From the NCBI GenBank assembly GCA_933228895.1, contig OW121850.1, forward strand, positions 34,915,773-34,979,772: a DNA stretch of 64,000 bases, written 5' to 3'. The notes below the pieces were generated by a model. It had not been told where the DNA came from and searched no databases. It worked only from the letters and a program-made list of their open reading frames with translations. Origin of the DNA: Platycnemis pennipes. Lineage: Eukaryota > Arthropoda > Insecta > Odonata > Platycnemididae. Position 1 is the stretch's first letter. Every line of letters begins with the position of its first letter. Of this stretch, positions 10,511 to 21,557 are shown one piece after another. Made by a program: the position numbers and the translations under genes.

Positions 10511-11720
10511 GGAAAACTGTGTGTCGGAATGAAGAAACGTAGTATTCCTTCGTTAGTGGTTGTATTGAAACTCATCGAAATAATTCCTAATTATGTAAAA
10601 TAATTTTTGTGACGGAATTTATATTTACTTACGTGTATTCCTTGAAATACACGTGGTGCTAGGTTTTTATGCTTAAAGCACCAGGGAAAATGAGTTTCTG
10701 TGACTGATTTAGTTTATTCCTTCTTTGGAGCTGTAGCTTTAGTAGTAGTCATGGGTTTTAGGTTTTCAAACGGCTAAGGTTTTATCACACTATCTGAATT
10801 AAGATCTTAGTCATAGGACATTTACAATATCCATAATCTTGGCAGGATTCAAACCCCCGACTTTTGGGCTATGAGAGCACGTTTCTAACCTAAGTACCAC
10901 GGTTGGGCTTTGGTGTTGTCCAAGTGAGACCTTAAATCATATTTATAATTACTGTAAATATTACTGATTTTGTCCTATGATGTTATCTTCATCTTACATA
11001 TTAGACAAAAGGGACTGACTAACTCTCACTTGGTCTTCAGAAAATCTGACACATTTAATTATCTCTTCTTTGACTTACATTCGTGGGTTAAGCGCCTCCA
11101 ATGCCTCTCTACCAATTTTCTTCAAATGTATGTTGAAAGGTGGTGGTAATAATGGGTATCCGTAAATAACTCCGCATTATGCAGCTCACCCAAATTCTTT
11201 GCACACTGGATTATCCTTGCCTGCGCTCTCTGGGTTATGAACGAGTTACGCATAATTAGTCTTTCCCTTCAGCCCAAAACTAATTTCATTGGTACATTTA
11301 TCATATTTTTCCTTCAATTTTATTCTTAAGTACGTGAGAAAAATCGAATTCATAGAGCTCTAGGCCAACAATTACAGTAATAACCTACTATCTCCACCTT
11401 TCGAAGTATACACTGCATAGACTTATAAAAAGGCTCATAATTTCAGAAAAAAACCTCAAATTAGAATCATAGATATTCTTGAAAGTCCGCTTAGGCATGC
11501 TGTGGAAGTATCTAAACGACTTTTGGCCAACACCCAATATTTGGCTTTTGTGTACCATGTAGATTAAATTTCTTTGTGTCGTAATCTAAACTAAAATTTT
11601 CTCTTTGTATTCATTCAAGGTCCCATAAATGCTGGAACCTAGCAGAAATGGATTTTTTCTTCTGTTATGCGACCGATTTCTGCACTGAAATGATAGCGGT
11701 AAGTATTTTCACAAACTTAT
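10511..11720. other. No recognisable gene apart from one SINE
   Basis: AT-rich unique sequence with stop codons in all frames. The only element I see is the tRNA-derived SINE at 10728-10909. Confidence 0.5.
10728..10909 (-). mobile_element. tRNA-derived SINE
   Basis: On the minus strand the head reads CCGTGGTACTTAGGTTAG (A-box-like), then GGGGGTTTGAATCC (B-box-like) about 35 bases later, an RNA polymerase III promoter layout. The body (TATGGATATTGT, then AACCTTAGCC, CTAAAACCCATGACT and ACTACTACT) matches the SINE at 15179-15353. Confidence 0.7.
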
Positions 11721-11721
11721 A

Positions 11722-11790
11722 TCTATCTGCTATCTATCTACTGCAAGCCATAGCAAGGGTATGTGGAAAGAGATGACGACACACAAGGGA
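11722..11790 (-). mobile_element. Decayed LINE 3' tail
   Basis: ATCTATCTACTGCAAGCCA and GGGTATGTGGAAAGAG match the shared hairpin with many changes. No attached coding sequence. Confidence 0.4.
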
Positions 11791-11904
11791 TACACGCAGT
11801 CATAACTACCGACTTACTACGATCCTATTGTTGGTAACCACATAACCGTTTGTACTGCTACGCAAAATTAATTTATTAATTGACATAGGATCCTAAGCTT
11901 TATA

Positions 11905-12420
11905 CGCATTCATCATTATCAGTCAACAAGCCTAAGATTGGTTTGCTTAAGCTATTCACTCGATTCTCTTATCGACTAACCTCTTCATATTCACAAAAAT
12001 CTTTCCTTTTCATGTCCTGAACAACTTGCTTCATAGGAGCAAGTTATGCTGGTATACTTTATCCGAGGCTTTCCCTTTCCATTCACTTTTCTCTCGACGA
12101 TTATCTTCATTAGGCCATCATGCATCAAGATATGACCGATTAGGTTGTTCTGTATTCTCTTCAAACTTTTTTTTTCTCTCTCTTTTCAAGACTTCTTTTT
12201 CCTTTCACCCTGCTTAGAAATTCTTCGCTTGTCACTGATCTATCCATCGATCTTCATCATTTTTCCGTGGCATCATATTTAAAATTATTCCATCCTTGAC
12301 TTCTCTGTTGCTGTTATCATCCTATCCTCACTGCCATAAAGAAGCAAGCTCGAGAAATAAGTTATAATAAAGTGCTACTTTACATCCACACTTGTATTAC
12401 CAACAGTAAGTCTAATTCTA
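11905..12420 (-). pseudogene. RTE-like LINE C-terminal remnant, heavily decayed
   Basis: Collinear with the better copies at 24325-24945 and 60461-60895: it begins with the CATCATTATCAGTCAAC end, then GATTATCTTCATTAGGCCATC and ACTGCCATAAAGAAGC. The minus strand encodes a broken version of the same RT C-terminal region. No open frame survives. Confidence 0.6.
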
Positions 12421-15089
12421 ATTCTTATCCGAAATTCTAATCTAGTCTAAATTATATGATTCCAATGTGATAAACTACTGCATCTCCGTGAACCCTTCTC
12501 CACTGTCAAGTTGACAACTGCCAACCCCACCGCGCTCTTCTCTCCCCTACTTTCTCCGTAACCTGGCAAAACCCCGTTTCTTTAAGTTTTCACCAAAAAT
12601 GAGAACCCCAATTCCACCTCGAATTCTCCGGATCTTTTCCTCCATTTCCCACACCCCAGTAACCCTTGTATTTAAGACGTTTCCATACCCCTGTCCACTG
12701 CCAGGTCTCTTGAAAAAAACGTGTATTTAGCGTCGAAGCAGGTTGAGGCCAATTGAAAAGAGGTGGAATTTTACAAAGTGCTGTGCTTTGTTTCAATTAT
12801 ACGGTGTTATTAGAAAAATCGCCTCCATCGACTTTTTCAAATCCTCTATAACCATTCATGCAAAAGCTTTCGTGCTTTTTTCTGTCTTTTTATTTAGGAA
12901 GTCGCCACCATTATGCCCACCCCTCGTCTGTATCTCACTCAAATAAATAAAGGTAACCTACTTCAATTTATAAATTAACTTTAGATACATGTATCTAATT
13001 TTCATTGAATCTTTTTTCTTCTCCTGTGTGGAGCTAGATGCATGATTCGTCTCTAGATTTACGTCTCTCGAATGAAAGCGTCCATTGCTTAAAAGTATCA
13101 AATTTCTACAATCCACATACCCTGGATTTTCTCGAACGTAGAGTCCTTTACGGGTTATCAACTTACATACTGATGGTGGTATAGTGGAAAATACTCTACT
13201 TTATCAAATTTCTAATGGAATGTCACCTATTTCATTATTCCGACTGCAGAAGTGTAATTTCATATATTATATGAGTCTGGGGAAATTGAAAGAAAAAAAT
13301 TAGCTTTAGTTAGTGCAGAAAAGAAATCGATTTAGGACCTATACTGTAATCGGTGAAAATTACCAAGGATGGGGAAAAAGCAACGCCGAATTTTGAACTG
13401 AGGCAGTGGATTATTGATTTTCAGTTTTATTTCGACGTTTTTTCTGATTTATATTTGGTTAGGCGTGCCCTCCAGAAGGACGATGAACTGCTGATAAATC
13501 CAGATTGCATGCCTTGATAAACTTTAACTTCCTCCCAAACTCCATAGCTCTCCTCGGCCATGGCCTTATAATGTTTCTTGCTTCCTGAGATTACCACTGG
13601 CCTCAATTGACTGGGAGTATAAAGCAGAATTCCGTTTCCTCAAGATAATGGTAACTTACGTCAATCTGTGCTTACCTTAGGTGTAAACTCAGGCTGTGTC
13701 AGAGGAGGTCGATCGAGTAGTCGGTCGGAAGCAGTTAGTTTTGTGGACTTCTTTATATCCTACGCATACATTCAAATCTACGTACCTATGCAAAAATTAT
13801 ATAACCCCTTTTACATAATATTGCCCATTTTATTGGATGTGTTCTTGATGTCCTCTATTCAACTAAATTGGTGAATTTACTGGCCTTTTTAGAACACCAT
13901 ATATTGGTGTTATTTTTTTTGTCACCCCTTTTGTCACTCATGGACTTTCTTTTGTGTCGTTATTTATAGTAAACCAAGAATGGAGTTAACCGTGATATTT
14001 AAATTTTATTCCGTTAAAATTAAGTCGAGAGAATAATGTAAGTTATTCTATTAATTTAATTCAAATAACTCGGCTGAACTGAAAAATTAAGTGCAGAAAC
14101 CTCGTGCATTCACTTTGAAATATGACCCGTCAGTGTAATTGTCTTTCGTGATAGAGTTGAAAATTGGATTTTGTGGCTCAAAGAAGAAACCGGTTTTTCA
14201 AGGGAGATTCTGTGATGGTGTGTATCTACGCTAAAGGTGACCTTGCGCACTTTACTTGGAATTTTTTAACTTCGTCATTGACAATAACAAAGGTGGTTGG
14301 AAATCGCGATAAATGAATGTTTCTGTGCCTAGCTCTTAAATTTATCTACACGTGGTCCATAAGAACACCTTATTAAGCTCTATTTTATCGTGAATAATAT
14401 GTATTAGAGAAATTGAGTGCCAATCAGTTAGATTTATGCCCTTGGTATTGCAAACAATGACAGATCATAATATGGAGCAAAATTACCGGATATTTAGCTG
14501 TAATGCTGGTAGAATAGTCTGTAATGCATCCAAAAAAGTTCTTACCTCAACTACCTTTACTGACTCCACTAAGGCATACGTAATGTAAAAAAATATTTGA
14601 TTGAAATCTAACCAATACCTAACCCATTATAAAAATATATATTCATCCCTGGTCTCACATGGTAGGCATGTAGAACATACGTTGAGTATGTTTGGTTATG
14701 ATTAGCCATCCACCCTTAAGGTGAATTTCTAGGACCACTGTCGATAGATGTACGATAAATGTAGAGGTATCTTCTCTAATGGAGAATAAAAGTTCTTTCA
14801 GTCCCTGATGCCTTGTCCTCTAAATTTGATTGCATTTAACTCTAAGCGCAGATATGTCACGAGGAGCGTTCGGATTCAGACTTTCAGGACGTGTTTCTAT
14901 ACTCAAATTTTGGCCTGCGTGACTGTGTCTGAGGTAAGTGACCTGGGGTTCGAACTTGAGTCAATGTCGTGATCTTGTGTCTCTAACATCTCCCCAATGC
15001 TGCATTCTCTTTCCTTCCCGCTTCTCTGGACTCCAGTAGTTTTTTGAAAATTTTTATAATTCGCCTAAAACATATCTACTAATCCTCTT
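12421..15089. other. No recognisable gene or repeat
   Basis: Unique AT-rich sequence. The short open frames at 12590-12796 minus, 12743-12946 plus and 13668-13874 plus have no recognisable domain, and nothing here marks them as exons. Confidence 0.5.
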
Positions 15090-15178
15090 TAAGCATGATA
15101 GGTAGTGCATGTTTGGTGAAGATTCACCCCCCCTCGCACTTATATGGTGGATTGCATGGTATCGCGTAGATGTAGTTT
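15090..15178 (+). mobile_element. LINE 3' tail, A3 type
   Basis: AAGCATGATAGGTAGTGC, GGTGAAGATTCACC, then a diverged hairpin and GCGTAGATGTAG. The closest relative in the window is the tail of the plus copy at 34815-35242. It sits directly against the SINE that follows. Confidence 0.6.
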
Positions 15179-15353
15179 TAGCCGGCCGTGGTAACCGCGT
15201 CGGTAACTCGCTCTTTCTGGTGACCTTAAGGTCGTGGTTTCAAATCCCGTCCTGAGCATGGATGTTGTGATTTCTAGGATTGAGATCTTTGCGATTGCGA
15301 TATAACCTTAGCTTAGGCTACCTAAAACCCAAGACTGATAAAACTACTACTAC
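15179..15353 (+). mobile_element. tRNA-derived SINE
   Basis: The head reads AGCCGGCCGTGGTAACCGCG (A-box region) and GTGGTTTCAAATCCCGTCC (B-box region), as in a tRNA gene. A SINE body follows: GCATGGATGTTGTG, TCTAGGATTGAGATCTT, ATATAACCTTAGC and ACTACTACTACC. It shares its body with 10728-10909, so these are copies of one family and not isolated tRNA genes. Confidence 0.8.
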
Positions 15354-15727
15354 CTGTGCTCGAATGACGCGTCACCATCACTTTGCAGAAGAAGGAATGC
15401 GCAGAGGGCATGGGAGAGAACTGTCTCGTAGCAATGGTGCCATTGATCGAAGACGAAAATGTTCATATCTTTCATTTGACAATTATTTATATGGCGATTT
15501 TCATAAAGGTTATTGTGGTGCTTGGCTGACGTGAAGAAAAAAGAATGTGTACCTTAATAGCTCTCTTTAAGGACTTTTAGGTGAAAGTATATCATTCAGT
15601 CCAGGCAAGAAATGGGGAACATTGATTTGTTCATGGGGAAAGCTGTGGGAGGGAGAGCTGTCTCTCGAATTCCCCGACGCCCACGTTAATGGCCTCGAAT
15701 GCGGCGGAGATTGCCGAAAAAAGGGAT

Positions 15728-17579
15728 CTACATCTACATAATACCCTGCAAGCCACCACGAGGGTGTGTGGCAGAGGGTGATTTCTCACCAAACATGCAC
15801 TACATATCATGCATTAAAAAGGAATAGTATTAATATAGTAGTCAGAACAACACTATTAAAAAAAGATAGAAATTGCAAAGCAAACATGCAAAAACATTCT
15901 GTTAGTAGGGTTAGCTTTAAGTACTCATACCAACATGCAGCTACCAATGCTATTCATTGCTACTCTCTGATAGGACATATTTACCGTCATTCGTATCTCT
16001 AATTGTTCGAGGGAAAAAGGACATTTTGAATCTATCAGTTCGGCAATCAATTTCTCTAATTTTATGAATATGGTCCAGTCTGCCATAGTAAGTTGGGGTT
16101 CGTAAAATATTTTTAACTTCATCACTGAAAATATTGTCTTGGAATTTGTGGAAGAGATTAAGTCTAAATTTCAACCTGCGATCTGACAATGATTCCCATT
16201 TCAATTCATTTAATAGACTGGTTACGCTAACATAATTATCGTATCGTCCCGTTACAAATCTTGCCGATCTTCGCTGCACACGTTCGAGTTCATTACTTAG
16301 ACCGATTTCGTAGGGATCCCATACACTGGCAGCATATTCCAAATGAGGTCTAACTAGGGAAAAGTAGCTGATTTCTCGTACATGATCGTCACATTTACCC
16401 AATACTCTTTTGATGAAACCCAGTTTGCGATTCGCTTGACCCATTATTTCACGAATGTGTTTACCCCAGGAAAGATCATTTGTCAGTCTTATTCCAAGAT
16501 ATTTAATGGATTCCACGTTTGTTAATTCATTATTACTTATTTTGTAAGTGGTAGGAGGAGAGCTATTCTTTTTCCAAAAAATTCATTACAAGACATTTCT
16601 TAAAGTTTAATTCTAACTGCCATGTATCACACCAAGTTTCAATTGCTTGTAGGTCAATATTTAAATATTCTTTATCGTTTGGGCATAGAATTTCCCTGTA
16701 CACTACTGCGTCATCGGCAAATAGACGAAGCTTACTTTTTACCACCTTTTGGATATCATTAATGTACAAAAGGAATAGGGGTGGACCTATCACACTACCT
16801 TGTGGGACACCCGAAGTGACTTTAATTGCCGGTGAGGAATCACCGTCCAAAACAACCCTTTGAACCCGATCATGCAGAAAACCATTAATCCATGATATAA
16901 TGTTACTGCCTAAACCATAAGATTTTAATTTCAGAATTAGTTTGGTATGAGAAACCTTGTCAAAAGCCTTCTTGAAGTCGAGAAATATAGCATCCACTGG
17001 AATATTATTTTCGCCAGAAACTAAAATATCGTGGGAAAAGAGAGCAAGTTGAGTTTCACACGATCTGCTCTTTCGGAAGCCATGCTGGACATTGGACAAT
17101 AAGTTCTGGCTATCTAGGTGTCCCATGACTGAACTGACAATTATATGTTCTAGGACCTTGCATGAAATGGATGTGAGGGATATAGGTCTGTAGTTAAATG
17201 GCTGCTCCCTATCACCACTTTTAAAAATGGGTGTTACATCGGCTGCTTTCCAGTCCATCGGTACGACGTGTTCGGTCAGGGATTTATTAAATACTATTTC
17301 AAGGTAGGGGGAAATTTCGGATGCTAACTCTCTATATACGCGGGAGGGAATTTGATCAGGGCTAGGAGATTTGTTGGGGCTTATATCTTTAAGTAACTTT
17401 TCAATACCATTACAGGAAATGTCAATTGGTTGCATCAACCGCTGAAAGAGGTCAGGTAACACGACAGTTGAATCCCCGGAAGGTGGGTTAAAAACGGTTT
17501 GGAAGAAGGAATTTAGCAAGTTAACTTTGTCGAGTGTGTTTGTGGTCATTTTACCCCTATCATTTTTAAGTGAATGGAC
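15728..17579 (-). mobile_element. Family A LINE copy, 5'-truncated
   Basis: A 1.85 kb minus-strand insertion flanked by GGGAT (15723-15727 and 17580-17584). It covers the linker before RT, the RT, the C-terminal region, the 3' UTR and the hairpin tail. The open frame seen beyond 17580 is flanking DNA read by chance. Confidence 0.9.
15950..17579 (-). pseudogene. RT and C-terminal region of family A, one frameshift
   Basis: RT from VHSLKNDRGKM through YRPISLTS, AIFLDFKKAFDK, TSGVPQGSVIGPPLF and FADD to VMNFLEKE, where a stop is reached at 16563. The cause is one extra base in the run at 16576-16581 (six A on the plus strand, five in intact copies). The C-terminal region continues in another frame to 15950 (LSESSNE). 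The same extra base is present in the 41157-43301 copy. Confidence 0.9.
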
Positions 17580-17584
17580 GGGAT

Positions 17585-18164
17585 TACGTCGTAGCGGAGA
17601 AATAGAAGCCGCTTGTACCGGAGTCGTAATTCCCAGTATCTTGAGTTGTTTGTGCATTACAATGGCGACGTTCTTCCAATGTTGTACGCAAATGACTTGG
17701 TTCAATGCAGTACTTCCCGATTGGTCTTGAGCTTAGCGAAATTTTATACCTCATGTTACCTGTGAATCACGGACATTAAGAATAATATGTGTATTACAAT
17801 AGAGAGAGGAGATCGTATGTAAGTGAATTCGATATTCACATTGCTGAATTGAGTTTATTTTTTGTCCTAATGAGGCATTCGGGTTGAAGAGTGATTTAGA
17901 TTTTCCACCCATTAAATGCATTTTCTAAATGAAGAGGAAAAGAGTCGGAGAAATCAATCGTACATTTTCGACTGAAAAATATATAATCAAACTTGAGGAG
18001 AATCCAATGGAGGAAAAGGGCCGATTATCTATCTGGGGAGTAATTAGAACTGTAGACCTAAAATCTTTTCAAACATTAACTATCGAATGTTTCGTTCCAG
18101 TGACTCACTAGCAAGCTTAATCATTACCCTTTCTCATTTTGGGTATAGGGGAAGAAATGGATGC
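17585..18164. other. No recognisable gene
   Basis: AT-rich unique sequence between two LINE copies. The 60-codon frame at 17929-18111 is unremarkable. Confidence 0.5.
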
Positions 18165-19105
18165 TACATCTACATCTACGTAATACCCAGCGAGCCAACA
18201 CGTGGGTGTGTGGCAGGAGGTGAAGATCAACAAACATGCACAATTGACATGCGGCTAAGGTACTACGACATGGAGACATGCTTGATAATAGGGTCGCATG
18301 CAGCTAGATGGTTAGTATCCACATAATAAGAAAGGGATGTTGATTGTTATTACATGCATTATTCAATACAGAATACTCGAACGATATTTGGCCTAGCTAT
18401 CCCTTTATTACGCTGCCTATTGTGCTCTCTTATGGCACGCGGGAAAAATGACATATTAAATCTATCGGTACGACAATCTATCTCTCTAATCTTGTTATTC
18501 TGATCAAACCTAGCATAGTACGCAGGGGTTCTTCATATATATCTAACATCATCTGTGAAAAAATCGATTTCGAATTTACTTAAAAGGTTTAACCTAAATT
18601 TTAACCTACGTTCTGATAGTAATTCCCATCCTAGTTCTTCTATTACACTCGTAACACTTATACAAATATCATAACGGTCTTTAACAAATTTAGCGGATCT
18701 CCTTTGCACACGCTCTAATTCTTTTATCATACCTTCCTCGTACGGATCCCATGTACTAGCGGCATATTCTAAATGGGCTTGACAAGTGTAAAATAGTTTA
18801 TCTCTCGTACTCTCTCATCGCATTTGCCTATAACCTTTTTTACGAATTCTAATCTACGGTTTGCTACACTGCTTATTTCGTTGATGTGTTTCCCCCATGA
18901 TGTGTCTTCAGACGTGTATTCAGACGCCTAAGTATTTAATAGATTCTACGTAGGATATTTTCTTTTATTTAATGCAATAAATATTCCGCAGAAAGCTATT
19001 CTTTTTCCAAAAGTTCATTGTCGCGCATTTCTTCAAATTTAATTATGGCTGCCAACTAACACACCAATCATCAATCGCACCTAAATCCTTAGCTAAAGAC
19101 TGACT
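18165..19105 (-). pseudogene. Family C LINE copy (C-terminal half of RT frame)
   Basis: The (ACATCT)n tail and a diverged hairpin start at 18165, followed by the C-type 3' UTR. On the minus strand the coding part includes KELERVQRRSAKFVKDRYD, SVIEELGWELLSERRLKFR and a DDVRYI segment (18533-18730), and upstream a damaged NFWKK region near 19000. Several frameshifts. Similarity fades at about 19105. Confidence 0.75.
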
Positions 19106-19200
19106 GATAGGTTCAGGTGAGACAAATTGATAATAAGGAATAACCTATATTCACAACCTCGCGGTGGCTTGCTGGGTATCGCGCAGCAGTAGGTATATGC
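19106..19200 (+). mobile_element. Decayed LINE 3' tail
   Basis: TTCACAACCTCGCGGTGGC and TTGCTGGGTATCGCG match the distal half of the sense-strand hairpin. The proximal half is degraded. Confidence 0.4.
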
Positions 19201-19279
19201 TTTCGACCTTCATGCAGGCGGCATCCACAACGGCAGAAATAAATACAAGTATCTCTTAAGGTGTTACAAATATCAAGCT

Positions 19280-19411
19280 TATATCGCACCGTCTAACCTA
19301 GCTAAACCTAATCCTGGGACAAATACAACACACATTGCCGAGAACGGATTCGAACACACATTCTTTGGTTAGGTTTGGGTTTCTTTAGGCTGGCGGAGTA
19401 CCGCGACCAGG
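19280..19411 (-). mobile_element. Probable decayed SINE
   Basis: The minus strand reads CCTGGTCGCGGTACTCCGCC, then GTGTTCGAATCCG (B-box-like), then GGCAATGTGTGTTGT and GGATTAGG, resembling the SINE at 21434-21557. The A-box region is poor. Confidence 0.4.
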
Positions 19412-20241
19412 AAACAATTGCTGATTTATGGTGATTATGGCAGTAACATTATCCTTTTTAGCGAAGGTATTAGGCACAAAATTGGATAGCGAAAATTTAA
19501 TTTAAGTGCCGCATCGCCGCGTACGCCATGAACAGCTGTTATATCCAATTTATGTCGTTAGTGTATTTTATCCATTCTGGTCTTCGTCGCATACACTCAA
19601 AGGGCCTTTAACTCGTCCGTCGCGGCAAGAAGTCTCTTGTCTTTCCCGTTCGCATCCGTGGGAGGGTGCAATATATATGGATGTGACGTCGCCCCCCCAG
19701 GGTGACGTCACTTCCTCTGCGACGTGGAGGCGTTTTAAAGCCGGTTTGGGGGCGACGCCCCCTCCCACTCGTCCCCTCTCTGCCCTTCTATCTTTACATC
19801 CAATGAAGAACCAAGGTCTTCGCAACCATAGGAGTACTCCCATCCACCCCTCCCGCCCATGTGCAGCCCTCCCCTCCCCTAAGATGCCGACACCCTTTTT
19901 TTTTTTTACCTTTTATTCTGGGATGTCGGCGCACGCTCACCCACCCACTAGCAGCCTTGGCAGCGGTTTCCTAACTGAGCCTAGGAGCCCTTGGCCCCCT
20001 CGGAAGTCGGCTAAGATGCAGCAGGAAATCAGGAAGCTGTGAAACGAGACTAATTTGCATCTTTACTATTTTATCCACCTGGTTCCCAAATGTGATTTTT
20101 TCAGATGGTCGGGTGGATTATCATGGTGGGATGAGACCTCCGTGGGTGGTGATCTACCCTCGGGCACTTTCTCATCTCGATCTTGTTTTCACCACTGCCT
20201 GATATGGATGATTTGTGCCCTATTGTAATCATTCATCCTGT
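19412..20241. other. No recognisable gene; GC-rich block
   Basis: 19600-19990 is GC-rich with long chance frames on both strands (178 codons plus, 91 codons minus) that are proline- and arginine-rich and low in information. They resemble no family I know. An unannotated first exon or promoter is possible, but nothing shows it. Confidence 0.4.
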
Positions 20242-20810
20242 GGGGGCGTCCATTAATTACGTGAGGCGATTTTGGCGATTATTCGACCCCCCTGCCCCCT
20301 TGGTGAGATGTCGTAAGATTTGGCTCGACCTCCTCGCCCCCCACAATCTCGTGTGAGATTTTTCAAAATGCGTATTTTTAGTGTAAATGCGTTAATCTGT
20401 ACTTGATTGCGTTGGATTTATTAAAAAAACTATTATAATTTACTTAATCATTTTTATTTAAGACTAGTTAAGAATAGTATTTAAGACTACTAAGAAGGTA
20501 GTCTAGAATCACAGTGAGAAAATCGCGCGTTTGGCTGGCCGATGGTGGCTAAACAATCGAGGGGCTACTGTGCTACTTTATGGCGTTCGCATAACGGCGT
20601 TAAATATTATTGTGTAGGATTTAGCCATATTTTAGTGGTGAATCATGTTTTACTCAATTTAACCCAGTTTTCTCGCAATTTTACGCTGTTTTTTGCGAAA
20701 AAAAAATTACGTGATATTTGACGAGACTCTTCCCCACGTGAGATTGGGTGAGATTTGGCTCGACCTCCTCCCCTCCCCCTAAGCGCCTCACGTAATTAAT
20801 GGACGCCCCC
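20242..20810. mobile_element. Non-autonomous TIR DNA transposon (MITE-like), 569 bp
   Basis: Perfect 27 bp terminal inverted repeats: 20242-20268 begins GGGGGCGTCCATTAATTACG, and 20784-20810 is its exact reverse complement. The interior has no transposase frame. A segment reading GATTTGGCTCGACCTCCTC is present in direct orientation near both ends (20313-20331 and 20753-20771). TGT occurs on both flanks and may be a 3 bp target duplication, but the superfamily is not settled by that. Confidence 0.88.
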
Positions 20811-21306
20811 TGTTGTGGAAGTGGCCGTAGCTGGGTATTCGACTGCATTTGTATAAACATATTTCCCACCCCTTCAGTTTCATTTTTAAAATGAGTTTCA
20901 CTCATAGGTCTGTGTTTTATTGTGCAACACACTCAGAAAGTTGACTCTTTCCTTCATCTTCCTGGACAATGGTTTTGAGAAATAGGGCTAATTCCATTAT
21001 TGTGTGTAGCATTGTTCCGCGTAACAATTTTAGAGTAACTGTCCAGGCTATAGCCTAATTTCGTTTCTTTTATCAATAGTTGTTAAGTTTTTGCTTGTAA
21101 AATTTCCTGTTTGTAAATCCTCCTCAAAGTTTCAAACTAATTCTCACTCGATCTTACCGTCTGTGAGCTCGCGTATCTTGAACACTCGAAGTGAATAGTG
21201 GCGAATGGTAACCGCGTGGAAAAAATATGTGCTGCCACGAAGATCATATCCCCATAGGTAATTAAGCTTGAGACTATGGACTGTAGGCGTAGATGCTTTG
21301 ACTGTT
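20811..21306. other. No recognisable gene
   Basis: Unique sequence to the right of the TIR element, with no open frame or repeat that I recognise. Confidence 0.4.
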
Positions 21307-21375
21307 GCATCTACATCTATAGAGTACCTTGAAAGCCACCCGGAGGTTTATGACAGTGAGTGAACCATCAGAAAT
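21307..21375 (-). mobile_element. Decayed LINE 3' tail
   Basis: CATCTACATCTATAGAGTAC, then AAGCCACCCGGAGG and GTGAGTGAACCATCA, a diverged hairpin tail on the minus strand. Confidence 0.5.
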
Positions 21376-21433
21376 AGGTAAGTAGTGGTAGAATTAGGTT
21401 TTAAGATTCTCCCACAGCAAGGACATGTTGTTA

Positions 21434-21557
21434 TTTAACCTAACTTAATCCTTAGCCTAATTATTGGACGAACACGACACCCATGCCCTAGATGGGATTC
21501 GAACTCGCGACTTTCGGGTAGTCAGACCGGCACGATACCTTTCTTACCACGGCCCGT
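21434..21557 (-). mobile_element. tRNA-derived SINE
   Basis: The minus strand reads GGGCCGTGGTAAGAAAGGTA (A-box region), then GCGAGTTCGAATCCC (B box) and a body with GGGCATGGGTGTCGTG and GGCTAAGG, related to the SINEs at 10728 and 15179. Confidence 0.75.

Noticed and set aside
15179..15255. Functional tRNA gene
   Set aside because: No acceptor-stem pairing, and a SINE body follows that is shared with another copy.
17580..17705. N-terminal 40 residues of the long frame at 16563-17705
   Set aside because: They lie outside the target duplication at 17580-17584 and read flanking DNA, not the element.
19506..20042. 178-codon frame as a protein gene
   Set aside because: Same reasons: GC-rich block, overlapping antisense frame, no recognisable domain.
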